This document shows, piece after piece, positions 14,182 to 22,124 of a DNA stretch of 64,000 bases. Below the pieces are notes generated by a model. That model did not search any database and was not told the DNA's origin. It was given only the letters and a program-made list of their open reading frames with translations. The stretch comes from Paludibacteraceae bacterium (GTDB lineage: Bacteria > Bacteroidota > Bacteroidia > Bacteroidales > Paludibacteraceae), in assembly GCA_017478725.1 (NCBI GenBank), contig JAFVDD010000034.1, forward strand, positions 1 through 64,000, given 5' to 3'. Position 1 is the stretch's first letter. Each line of letters starts with the position of its first letter. The position numbers and the translations under genes are program-made.

Positions 14182-15489
14182 ATGAAAAATTGGTTGACTA
14201 TCTTAGCTGTACTGCTGTTAAGCCTTAGTATGCATGCCGAGCTCAGGCAGGAGACACTGACGATGTACGGGATAGATGTGCAGTACGGTTCTTCCTCGTG
14301 GCAGATATCCGGCTGTACGCCTGATTCCGCCACCTATATCACACTCATTTTCTTCACCGACCGCACTTCCGGCCATTTCACGGCGGAGGACTTTTTTCCG
14401 TGGGGAACGTATGTGCTCTATATGGAGGGTGAGGAGATGATTTTCTATGATATGACAGAGGCGGATATCAATGTCGCAAACGAAGCCAATAATGTGACGG
14501 TCACAGGAACCATGCTCACCCGGAACGAAGCCAATCCAACCGACAGTATCCTCTTTACGCTTCTGCTGACCGCTTCCGCCCAACCGGCTATTCCGCTTCC
14601 CTCTGCTTTCCTGGCGTCTGACCTCGGGCTGGATATCTATCCGTCCGCGTGGCAGTTAGGGGGCATGAACGATGAGGGCAATGCCTACATCAACCTGTAT
14701 GTCAACGCCGCGGAGGTGGCGGGCGTCTATACCGCTGCCGACCTGCATTACGGCAAGACTTATCTCTCTTCGCTGGATAGAGAAGGGGAGGTGCATTATT
14801 TCGCGATGATAGATGCAGCACTCACGGCGGTTTATCTGCATGATACGGTAGTTGTAGCCGGAACGATGACCGTGGTGTCCGAGGAAGACGAGTCCGACGT
14901 GCGCACGGTAGCCCTTGAGTTGGTGGGTTCATACCTCGCGCCGGAAGAGAGGCATTACTCCTACGATACAGAAGATGCCGATTTCATCGTCAATTTTGCC
15001 GAATATACGGTGGATAGCGATTACCTGTTGAGCGACGGACTACTCTATATCGACGCTTCGGACAATCAGTCGGGGGCGGTCATCAGTTTGGAGGTTCATC
15101 CGCAGACAGACGCCACAACGCTTGTGCCGGGCAATTATCCTATTGATGGCAGCAGGATACCCGGAACCGTTACAGCCGGCAGAGGATTGAACGCTTACGG
15201 AGCGCTTACTTATTCATATGCGATGTATGACGGTCGCGGCACACAGCCGCTCGCTTTATGGTCAATCGTCTCCGGCACGGTGACTGTCCAAGAGAGTGGA
15301 GCGGTGGCAGTAGAGGCACGCAATTCGTTTAACCGCATCATCCGTTGCCGTCTCGGAACGGCAGAAACACCCGAATCCATCGGAAATATTGACGCCGGTG
15401 CTACTGCTACCAAGCGTCTGGAGAACGGTACGCTGGTGATTGAGAAGAACGGTATCCGTTACAACGTGACCGGTTCTGTCATTCGCTAA
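14182..15489 (+). CDS. Secreted modular protein, paralog of the 5924 product, with T9SS-like C-terminal tag
   Basis: 435 aa, signal peptide MKNWLTILAVLLLSLSMHA. It is almost entirely built of modules seen in the 5924 protein. There are two copies of the ~110-residue module (residues ~28-135 with SSWQISGC, and ~145-255 with SAWQLGGM). The ~130-residue module follows at ~265-395 (FIVNFAEYTVDSDYL...RIIRCRLG), and the tag from 396 (ESIGNIDAGATATKRLENG). It lacks the Lys-rich N-terminus. The gene follows a terminator by 15 nt with no clear promoter. Tandem duplication and domain shuffling within this cluster is the simplest history. Function unknown. Confidence 0.8.
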   Translation: MKNWLTILAVLLLSLSMHAELRQETLTMYGIDVQYGSSSWQISGCTPDSATYITLIFFTDRTSGHFTAEDFFPWGTYVLYMEGEEMIFYDMTEADINVANEANNVTVTGTMLTRNEANPTDSILFTLLLTASAQPAIPLPSAFLASDLGLDIYPSAWQLGGMNDEGNAYINLYVNAAEVAGVYTAADLHYGKTYLSSLDREGEVHYFAMIDAALTAVYLHDTVVVAGTMTVVSEEDESDVRTVALELVGSYLAPEERHYSYDTEDADFIVNFAEYTVDSDYLLSDGLLYIDASDNQSGAVISLEVHPQTDATTLVPGNYPIDGSRIPGTVTAGRGLNAYGALTYSYAMYDGRGTQPLALWSIVSGTVTVQESGAVAVEARNSFNRIIRCRLGTAETPESIGNIDAGATATKRLENGTLVIEKNGIRYNVTGSVIR

Positions 15490-15517
15490 CAAATAACTCA
15501 CTTATTTATTCTTTTTC

Positions 15518-15557
15518 GAGAGGGTGTGTCAAAAATGCTTGACACACTCTCTTTTGT
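15518..15557 (+). terminator. Rho-independent terminator after the 14182 gene
   Basis: GAGAGGGTGTGTCAA pairs with TTGACACACTCTC (one bulged G), followed by TTTT. Confidence 0.85.
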
Positions 15558-15585
15558 ATAGTCAAAAATTAAAGACAATTAAAGA

Positions 15586-15656
15586 AAATTTTTTATAATT
15601 TTGGATAATTTTGGACTAACAAATACCCCCGCCTCACTATTTTTTCCATAAAATAA
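15586..15656 (+). repeat. ~70-bp dispersed repeat, copy 2 (first copy 10771-10842)
   Basis: AAAATTTTTTATAATTTTGG, ATAATTTTGGAC, then CCCCCGCCTCAC and a T run. It matches 10771-10842 with scattered substitutions and likewise precedes a promoter. Confidence 0.6.
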
Positions 15657-15677
15657 TTTCCATAAAATGGAAAAATA

Positions 15678-15712
15678 TTTTGCAGTCTCAAAAAAAAGTA
15701 GTACCTTTGCAC
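15678..15712 (+). promoter_or_regulatory. Bacteroidetes-type promoter for the 15744 gene
   Basis: TTTTG ending at 15682, 19 bp, TACCTTTG at 15702, CAC after it. Confidence 0.75.
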
Positions 15713-15743
15713 AGTGAAATGTTAAAAACAGCATAAAAATACT

Positions 15744-16877
15744 ATGAGTGCAAACCTGTCTAACCCCTTTGTTACAACCGGATATGCCGGTCCTGACTAT
15801 TTCTGTGATCGTGAGAGTGAGGCGGCTGACCTGATTCGTCTTCTTACCAACGGAAACAATGTGGCGTTGATTTCGCCGCGGCGTTACGGCAAAACGGATC
15901 TCATACGGCATTGCTTCTCTCAGCCGCAAATCAAGGATAAGTACTATACCTTCATCATTGATATTTATTCTACCAAATCTGAGGCTGACTTCGTCTATCG
16001 GCTCGGGGCATCGGTGTTGGATGCGCTCAAACCCTATGGTCGCAAAGCATTGGAGACGTTCGCGGGGGTGCTTTCCTCTGTCAAGGCGGGAATCAGCTTT
16101 GATGTGGCGGGCAACCCCTCGTGGACGATGAGTGTGGGGGATATAGCTTCGCCTCACACCACGCTGGAGGAGATATTTGCCTATCTCAATGCAGCCGAAC
16201 GTCCCTGCCTGATTGCTATAGACGAGTTCCAGCAAATAACCCACTACGGAGACGGCACATTGGAAGCGTCTTTGCGCACATATGTGCAATATAGCAACAA
16301 CGCACATTTCATCTTCTCCGGCTCTCAGCGTCATCTTATGGGGCAGATGTTTACTTCGCCGGCGCGTCCCTTCTATCAGTCAGTGGCCTTGTACAACCTC
16401 TCTTTGCTCCCGGAAGACAAATATACCGATTTCTGCGTACGGCTTTTCGAACAGAGAGGACGACATCTGGATGAACAAGTGCCACATGCGTTGTACGAGC
16501 GATTTGAGGGCGTCACCTATTATATGCAGCGAACGATGAATGAGCTGTTTTCCACTACGCCTGAGGGGGCTGCATGCAGCATAGAGGATATCAACAGTGC
16601 GTTAGATCGTATTATTGCTTCATCCGCTATCATCTATGAGGATTTGATGTACCAGTTGCCCGAAAAGCAGTCTATTGTGCTACGAGCCATAGCCAAGGAA
16701 GGCAAAGCGCAAAATCTTACTTCCGGTAAGTTTGTCCGCCGCTACGGACTCCTTTCGCCGAGTTCTATCAAGGCTGCCGTACCGGCACTCCTGGAAAAAG
16801 GACTCCTCACCAACGAGAAAGGTATCTATCAACTATATGACAAATTTCTTGAAATGTGGCTTAATCGGCAACTATAG
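15744..16877 (+). CDS. AAA ATPase of the archaeal-ATPase-like family
   Basis: 377 aa. P-loop SPRRYGKTD (44-52), Walker B CLIAIDEFQQ (~152-161) and a sensor FIFSGSQRHLM (~190-200). The rest continues with a lid and a C-terminal winged-helix region (ALLEKGLLTNEKGIYQLYDKFLEMWL). Families of this build (ATP-binding proteins beginning NPFVTTGYAGPDYFCDRE) are frequent in Bacteroidales genomes, often in several copies, without a known role. It has its own promoter and terminator and no evident partner. Unlike the 9173 gene, it lacks the nuclease-like tail. Confidence 0.8.
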   Translation: MSANLSNPFVTTGYAGPDYFCDRESEAADLIRLLTNGNNVALISPRRYGKTDLIRHCFSQPQIKDKYYTFIIDIYSTKSEADFVYRLGASVLDALKPYGRKALETFAGVLSSVKAGISFDVAGNPSWTMSVGDIASPHTTLEEIFAYLNAAERPCLIAIDEFQQITHYGDGTLEASLRTYVQYSNNAHFIFSGSQRHLMGQMFTSPARPFYQSVALYNLSLLPEDKYTDFCVRLFEQRGRHLDEQVPHALYERFEGVTYYMQRTMNELFSTTPEGAACSIEDINSALDRIIASSAIIYEDLMYQLPEKQSIVLRAIAKEGKAQNLTSGKFVRRYGLLSPSSIKAAVPALLEKGLLTNEKGIYQLYDKFLEMWLNRQL

Positions 16878-16920
16878 ATGTTGATAACTTTCAACTTTTG
16901 GAAAACTTTTTGTGTTGATA

Positions 16921-16960
16921 AAAATGCTAATTGCTTGAATATGAGCGATTAGCATTTTTT
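16921..16960 (+). terminator. Rho-independent terminator after the 15744 gene
   Basis: AATGCTAATTGC pairs with GCGATTAGCATT, followed by T6. Confidence 0.75.
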
Positions 16961-17007
16961 GTTTTGGGAAACTTTTAAAATTGTTGAAAAATTTTCTTGA
17001 CAAAAAA

Positions 17008-17042
17008 TTTGCACAATTGAAATATTTGTTGTACCTTTGCAC
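17008..17042 (+). promoter_or_regulatory. Bacteroidetes-type promoter for nrdDG
   Basis: TTTG at 17008, 20 bp, TACCTTTG at 17032, CAC. The transcript would carry a ~200-nt leader containing the 11-bp array. No known riboswitch or NrdR box was recognised in the leader. Confidence 0.8.
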
Positions 17043-17145
17043 TCGATTTCGGCTGTGTTATTATTACCATGAATATCCGCTTGACGTCGCCGGTTATCCT
17101 TACCGCTTGTAGCCCGCTCATAATCTGCAATTTACAGAGTGGTTA

Positions 17146-17193
17146 TCGGGGTAACTTCGGACTAATGTCGGAGTAATATCGGAGGCAAGTCGG
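17146..17193 (+). repeat. 11-bp periodic array in the nrdD leader, five units
   Basis: TCGG at 17146, 17157, 17168, 17179 and 17190. The seven intervening bases vary, but the order of units resembles the reverse complement of the 33165 array (first unit TGGTTATCGG, later AGGCAAGTCGG). Confidence 0.9.
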
Positions 17194-17250
17194 GTTTTAT
17201 CGTGCATTAGCAAGTACCAACAATAAATATTTTTTATTTACACCCTTATT

Positions 17251-19356
17251 ATGGAAACATACATTATCAAACGCGATGGCAAGAAAGAGTTATTTGCCAT
17301 CGACAAAATCAAAAACGCAATCTCCAAGGCATTCCTCGCCGTGGGTGCATTTGCCAGTGAGGAGACTTTGAATGCCATTCTGTCACGCCTGCGCGTGCAC
17401 AACGGTATTACGGTGGAGGAAATCCAGAACCAGGTAGAGGTGGCACTGATGGCGGAGGGGTATTTCCAGGTAGCCAAAGCCTTTATCCTCTATCGTCAGG
17501 GACATCAGGAGGATCGTGAGACCCAGCAGCGTCTGGACTTTATGATGAACTACGTGCAGGCTTCCAATGCCGCCGAGGGCTCGAAATTCGATGCCAACGC
17601 CAATGTGGAGCATAAGAACATCGCCACTCTTATCGGCGAGCTGCCCAAGCAGGGCTTCATCCGTCTCAACCGCCGTCTGCTCACCGAGCGTATCAAACAG
17701 ATGTACGGCAAAGAACTCAGCGACCGCTATCTGCAGCTCCTCAACCAGCATTTCATCTACAAGAACGACGAGACCAACCTCGCCAACTACTGCGCATCCA
17801 TCACCATGTACCCCTGGCTGATCGGCGGCACCAAATCTATCGGCGGAAACGCTACGCCTCCCAAGAACCTCAAATCGTTCTGCGGCGGGTTCATCAACAT
17901 GGTTTTCATGGTTTCGTCAATGCTCTCAGGCGCGTGCGCTACGCCCGAGTTCCTTATGTATATGAACTATTTCATCGAGCAGGAGTATGGTGAGGATTAC
18001 TACAAACGTGCCGATGAAATCGTGGATCTCAGTACACGCCGCCGCTCTATCGACCGCATCATCTGCGATTGCTTCCAGCAGGTTGTCTATAGCCTCAACC
18101 AGCCTTCAGGCGCACGCAATTTCCAGTCAGTATTCTGGAATATCAGTTATTACGACCGCTATTATTTCAATTCTCTCTTCGAGAACTTCCGTTTCCCCAA
18201 CGGCGAAGCACCGCACTGGGACAGCCTCGACTGGCTGCAGCGCCGTTTCATGCGCTGGTTCAATGAGGAGCGTACACGCACCGTCCTCACGTTCCCTGTG
18301 GAGACGATGGCGCTTCTGGCAGAAAACGGAGATGTCAAAGATAAAGAATACGGCGATTTCACCGCACAGATGTACGCTGCCGGACACTCGTTCTTCACCT
18401 ATATATCCGACAACGCCGACAGCCTCTCTTCATGCTGCCGTCTGCGCAATGAGATTACCGACAACGGCTTCAGCTACACCCTCGGAGCGGGTGGTGTATC
18501 TACCGGTTCCAAATCCGTGCTGACGATCAACCTCAACCGCGCTATCCAGTACGCCGTGCGCAACAATATCCCGTACCAGTCGTACATCGAGGACATTGTG
18601 GATCTGATGCACAAGGTGCAACTGGCGTACAACGAGAACCTCAAGAACCTGCAGGAGCGCGGTATGCTGCCCCTCTTCGATGCCGGATATATCAACATCG
18701 GCCGTCAGTACCTGACTATCGGTGTCAACGGTCTCGTGGAAGCGGCTGAGTTCCTCGGACTGGAGATCAAAGACACACCGGAATACACGCATTTCGTACA
18801 GGAAGTGCTCGGGATCATCGAGAAACTGAACAAACAGTACCGCACCAAGGATGTGATGTTCAACTGCGAAATGATTCCTGCCGAGAACGTGGGTGTTAAG
18901 CACGCCAAGTGGGATCGCGAGGACGGCTACGTTGTGCCGCGTGATTGCTACAACAGCTATTTCTACGTTGTAGAGGACACCAACACCAACGTACTCGACC
19001 GCTTCCGCCTCCACGGCAGAAAATACATCGAGCACCTTACCGGCGGTTCGGCACTCCACTGCAATCTGGAGGAACACCTCTCTGAGGCGCAATACCGCCA
19101 GCTGCTGCGTGTAGCTGCACAGGAGGGATGCAACTATTTCACCTTCAATATCCCCAACACCGTTTGCAACGACTGCGGCCATATCGACAAACGCTATCTC
19201 AAGGAGTGCCCGTGCTGCCATTCCAAGAACGTGGATTATCTCACCCGCGTCATCGGTTACATGAAGCGCGTCAGCAATTTCTCCGAGGCTCGTCAGAAAG
19301 AGGCGTCCAAACGTTTCTATGCCCGCATGAGAAATGAGGTGAAAGTGAATGACTAA
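17251..19356 (+). CDS. nrdD: Anaerobic (class III) ribonucleoside-triphosphate reductase
   Basis: 701 aa. Reduces ribonucleotides to deoxyribonucleotides without oxygen, using a glycyl radical. An N-terminal ATP-cone (YIIKRDGKKELFAIDKIKNAI) provides allosteric control. The C-terminal zinc ribbon (C639-x2-C642 ... C653-x2-C656) is followed by the glycyl-radical segment RVIGYM with radical G669. Length fits the family. It overlaps nrdG by 8 bp (ATGACTAA), so the two are co-translated. A 5-unit 11-bp array lies in the leader ~60 nt before the start. Confidence 0.95.
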   Translation: METYIIKRDGKKELFAIDKIKNAISKAFLAVGAFASEETLNAILSRLRVHNGITVEEIQNQVEVALMAEGYFQVAKAFILYRQGHQEDRETQQRLDFMMNYVQASNAAEGSKFDANANVEHKNIATLIGELPKQGFIRLNRRLLTERIKQMYGKELSDRYLQLLNQHFIYKNDETNLANYCASITMYPWLIGGTKSIGGNATPPKNLKSFCGGFINMVFMVSSMLSGACATPEFLMYMNYFIEQEYGEDYYKRADEIVDLSTRRRSIDRIICDCFQQVVYSLNQPSGARNFQSVFWNISYYDRYYFNSLFENFRFPNGEAPHWDSLDWLQRRFMRWFNEERTRTVLTFPVETMALLAENGDVKDKEYGDFTAQMYAAGHSFFTYISDNADSLSSCCRLRNEITDNGFSYTLGAGGVSTGSKSVLTINLNRAIQYAVRNNIPYQSYIEDIVDLMHKVQLAYNENLKNLQERGMLPLFDAGYINIGRQYLTIGVNGLVEAAEFLGLEIKDTPEYTHFVQEVLGIIEKLNKQYRTKDVMFNCEMIPAENVGVKHAKWDREDGYVVPRDCYNSYFYVVEDTNTNVLDRFRLHGRKYIEHLTGGSALHCNLEEHLSEAQYRQLLRVAAQEGCNYFTFNIPNTVCNDCGHIDKRYLKECPCCHSKNVDYLTRVIGYMKRVSNFSEARQKEASKRFYARMRNEVKVND

Positions 19357-19900
19357 AGTAGCTTCCTACGATATCGTTTTCCAAGAGGTGCCCGGAGAAG
19401 TGACGCTTGCGCTCAATATCTCCGGGTGCCCTTGTCATTGCAAGGGGTGCCATAGTCCGCATCTGTGGGAGGACACGGGCGAACCGCTTACAACGGATCT
19501 GCTGGACACGCTGATGGAGAAATACGCAGGACTCATCACCTGCGTTTGTTTCATGGGCGGCGACCGGAACCCCGAAGAAATATTCCGCCTTGCCAAGTAT
19601 ATTAAAAATCTGTCTGCGACTGAAACGAGCGGTCTCTCAGAAAGCCCTGCTTACGGTATCAAAGTCGCTTGGTATTCAGGCAGACCTTATACTCCGGAGA
19701 CTTTCAACACCAAGACTCCTTTCAACTATCAACTTTCAACTTTCAACTATCTGAAGTTCGGACCTTATATCGAATCTCTTGGCGGACTCAAATCAGAGCG
19801 AACCAACCAGCGTCTCTACAAGCGGGTAGGCAACGGCACATCCGACGCGCCATATGAATGGCAGGATATTACTTCCTCCTTCTGGCGCAACTCGCTATAA
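19349..19900 (+). CDS. nrdG: Anaerobic ribonucleotide reductase activating protein (radical SAM)
   Basis: 183 aa. Generates the glycyl radical on NrdD from S-adenosylmethionine. The 4Fe-4S motif is C27-PCH-C31-KG-C34 (CxxxCxxC), and CVCFMGGDRNPEEI and VAWYSGRP are family landmarks. Between TPETFN and LKFGPYIE there is an extra stretch, TKTPFNYQLSTFNY. It is encoded by four tandem heptanucleotides (TTTCAAC type), about a dozen residues more than usual in this loop. The gene overlaps nrdD, and a bidirectional hairpin follows its stop. Confidence 0.93.
   Translation: MTKVASYDIVFQEVPGEVTLALNISGCPCHCKGCHSPHLWEDTGEPLTTDLLDTLMEKYAGLITCVCFMGGDRNPEEIFRLAKYIKNLSATETSGLSESPAYGIKVAWYSGRPYTPETFNTKTPFNYQLSTFNYLKFGPYIESLGGLKSERTNQRLYKRVGNGTSDAPYEWQDITSSFWRNSL
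19720..19747 (+). repeat. Heptanucleotide array (TTTCAAC) inside nrdG
   Basis: TTTCAAC, TATCAAC, TTTCAAC, TTTCAAC, with another TTTCAAC at 19702. It is in an open frame and adds a loop to the protein. Confidence 0.85.
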
Positions 19901-19903
19901 AAA

Positions 19904-19923
19904 AACACGGCAATGTGCCGTGT
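19904..19923. terminator. Bidirectional terminator between nrdG and folK
   Basis: AACACGGCA pairs with TGCCGTGTT around ATG, with A-rich sequence on the left and T/A-rich on the right. It serves the convergent genes; folK ends at 19923. Confidence 0.75.
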
Positions 19924-20396
19924 TATTGCATTATCTCAACTAAAGGAACTTTTACAAAATCCCGTTCCTGCCACAAAGGGTGGGGGAGCGTGAGCATAGA
20001 AACATGAGCACCCGTATTTGTCTCATGATCGGAAACCGGTGGTTGGGGATTGGGAATATCGCAGCGTATCTCTTTGCCGGAATCATCAAACGCCATTATG
20101 AGGTCTATGTCAATAGGACGATCGGAATAGTGACCGTCTATCGATTTCTTCTTCCGCCCGAGATCCTTCTCTGTCTGTTGGGTAATGGCCAGCACTTCCA
20201 ATGGCTGTTTGTCCGTTTGAAGGGCGCAGCAGAGGTTGCAGAACTCATTCGCGCTCTCAAATCCCCATGGGGCAGAGTAGTAAAAGGTAGAGCAGCGGAG
20301 GATGTGTCCTGCCTGCTGCTCTATCATGTCTAAGGCTTGCCGGATGGTCAGTTCACGGTTCCCTAAGTTCGCTCCCAGTGAAAGATAATAAACCAT
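19923..20396 (-). CDS. folK: 2-amino-4-hydroxy-6-hydroxymethyldihydropteridine pyrophosphokinase
   Basis: 157 aa. Transfers pyrophosphate from ATP to the pterin in folate synthesis. The YLSLGANLGNRE start, APWGFES and the signature DRPIDIDLI are present, as is LTLPHPLWQERDFVKVPL. Between DIDLIMAFDD and LTLPHPL there are ~27 extra residues (including CDIPNPQPPVSDHETNTG). This is longer than in usual HPPKs and partly encoded by a heptad-like stretch (GGTTGGG, GATTGGG at 20041-20054). The insertion falls between the metal-binding aspartates and the conserved C-terminal strand, so activity is likely but not certain. The start lies inside the end of cvpA. Confidence 0.9.
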   Translation of the reverse strand: MVYYLSLGANLGNRELTIRQALDMIEQQAGHILRCSTFYYSAPWGFESANEFCNLCCALQTDKQPLEVLAITQQTEKDLGRKKKSIDGHYSDRPIDIDLIMAFDDSGKEIRCDIPNPQPPVSDHETNTGAHVSMLTLPHPLWQERDFVKVPLVEIMQ

Positions 20397-20850
20397 TGGC
20401 TATTTTTACCATTTGAGGGTAAACAACCGAACTCTTCACTACCGGCGATTCGTCCAGCCAGTGATAAGCCTGGTTGGTTCTGTCCATCGCAAAAACTGCA
20501 ATCAGCACAATCAACCCGTATTTGGCTACGCCGAATACAGCCCCGCCCAGACGGTTAGCCCAACCCAGATGGATGGCACGCAGTATCTTGGTCATCCAAT
20601 GCGCGGCAATCGACAGCACAATGGCTATGCCTAAAAACAGCAACACATAGGCCACTACATCGCACACCTGTTGCGGCCAGGCAAATTGTGCAAGCAGCCA
20701 TTGCGCGAAAGGCGGAGCCCATAGTTTGGAGCCGAGGGCTCCGAGGATCACCACCGCGATAGCGATAACCTCGGAGACCAGTCCGCGCATCAGACCGCGT
20801 ACCAATCCGACCAACAGGGGCAGAACCAATAATACATCCAACCAGTTCAT
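20353..20850 (-). CDS. CvpA family membrane protein
   Basis: 165 aa with about four hydrophobic segments (LDVLLVLPLLVGLVRGLMRG, VIAIAVVILGALGSKL, VAYVLLFLGIAIVLSIAAHW, YGLIVLIAVFAM). It matches the colicin V production family in length and in the N-terminal WLDVLLVLPLLVGLVRG pattern. Its role in Bacteroidales is not established. It overlaps folK by 44 bp and follows the DUF5689 gene by 15 nt, so it is in the same transcription unit. Confidence 0.8.
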   Translation of the reverse strand: MNWLDVLLVLPLLVGLVRGLMRGLVSEVIAIAVVILGALGSKLWAPPFAQWLLAQFAWPQQVCDVVAYVLLFLGIAIVLSIAAHWMTKILRAIHLGWANRLGGAVFGVAKYGLIVLIAVFAMDRTNQAYHWLDESPVVKSSVVYPQMVKIANGLLSFTGSELREP

Positions 20851-20865
20851 TACTTTAGATGGCGG

Positions 20866-22119
20866 TTAGTTGGCGGGACTGTTGTAGTCCTTGGGATTGA
20901 ACTCCTGTGGTACCCAGATAGAGTCAGGATTGGTTTTATAGTGCATCTTGATATCCTCAATGCCGATACCCGGGATACCACGCGGCGTAACCGACCATTT
21001 GTATTTCAGATAGCCGCTGCCTTTGTATTGGAAATCATCCGCTACGTCCATATAGAAACCGAGAATACCGGTGATAGTGCCTACCCAGTTCTTGCAATCG
21101 CTTATTCCGTTCTTGTCGGCGCCGGGCAGGTAGTAATTGGCGAACTTGGCATATTCGGACGAAGACACATTGATATAGTTCCATGACTCGTCAGCCACCA
21201 ACCGGCTCTGCGGGAAGCCGATATTTTTGGTGGTGGGGGCAAACACGTTCGCATACTCGGATGAGTCCGGATGGTTGGTGTTGCAGTTAGTCGGAGTGAA
21301 TGCTTTAGAGTGTGAAGCCGTGTCGTATTGGCCGGTATAGAACACATTCTTGAGCACCACCAAGCGGCCGTCATTGCGCCGGATGGCTTTCATTCCTTCC
21401 TCTGTATAGTCCGTAGGATTAACTACTATCTCGCTGATAGTCACCGTATCATACATCAGTTGGCTTTGGTCCGGTGCACCGATCATGCGTGCGGCATTCC
21501 TGAACTTGGCACCGGGGATACGTCCGGGAGCCCAACCTACTTTCTGCGATTGTGTCGGGAGGGTGGAGAAAATATTGTTGTTATACGACGGTACGCACAA
21601 CTGCGGTTGGTTGGCGTATTTGCCTACTGCCAGTCCGTTGCAGCGGATCAGAATCTCCTGACCAATCTGGTACATGCCTCCGCTGGAACCTAAATCTACA
21701 GATATACGCAGGTTCTGCTGCTTGCCTTCTACTATCTGCTGGATCACCATACTCTTGTAGAAATTGCCGGCATAATCATCTGTCGTTACACGTCCGCGGA
21801 TATAGATACCGATCGTGTCTGTAGGAATCGTATCTACTGAGAACAGGTATATCTCCGGCGCATGGGTCGAGTTGGCACGCGTGCGGTAGGGCGTTGTGTC
21901 ACTCATGAAATTGCCCTGCTCGGTCATCAGTGAATCCAGAAAACCGTTGAGCGTGTAGATCCGGTAGCCCTGAGGGTTCTCTTGATCCAGAATCTGTTTA
22001 AGCTCGGAATCTTGTGTAAATACATCATCCGGAGTGTAAGCACGCGGCTCGCACGATGTAAACAATGCAATAACGGGCAAAGCCAAAGCTATTGCGCATG
22101 TATAAATTGACTTTCTCAT
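20866..22119 (-). CDS. DUF5689-domain lipoprotein
   Basis: 417 aa. It has a lipoprotein signal (MRKSIYTCAIALALPVIALFTSC; acylated Cys 23). The body begins YTPDDVFTQDSELKQILDQENPQGYRIYTLNGF and has an OB-fold-like centre (IYIRGRVTTDDYAGNFYKSMVIQQ ... LRISVDLGSSGGMYQIGQEILI...CNGLAVGKY) typical of DUF5689. Such lipoproteins are regularly encoded after a TonB-dependent receptor, as here (5 nt after the 22125 gene). The pair probably forms a two-part outer-membrane importer or binding complex. The ligand is unknown. Confidence 0.85.
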   Translation of the reverse strand: MRKSIYTCAIALALPVIALFTSCEPRAYTPDDVFTQDSELKQILDQENPQGYRIYTLNGFLDSLMTEQGNFMSDTTPYRTRANSTHAPEIYLFSVDTIPTDTIGIYIRGRVTTDDYAGNFYKSMVIQQIVEGKQQNLRISVDLGSSGGMYQIGQEILIRCNGLAVGKYANQPQLCVPSYNNNIFSTLPTQSQKVGWAPGRIPGAKFRNAARMIGAPDQSQLMYDTVTISEIVVNPTDYTEEGMKAIRRNDGRLVVLKNVFYTGQYDTASHSKAFTPTNCNTNHPDSSEYANVFAPTTKNIGFPQSRLVADESWNYINVSSSEYAKFANYYLPGADKNGISDCKNWVGTITGILGFYMDVADDFQYKGSGYLKYKWSVTPRGIPGIGIEDIKMHYKTNPDSIWVPQEFNPKDYNSPAN

Positions 22120-22124
22120 ATCGC

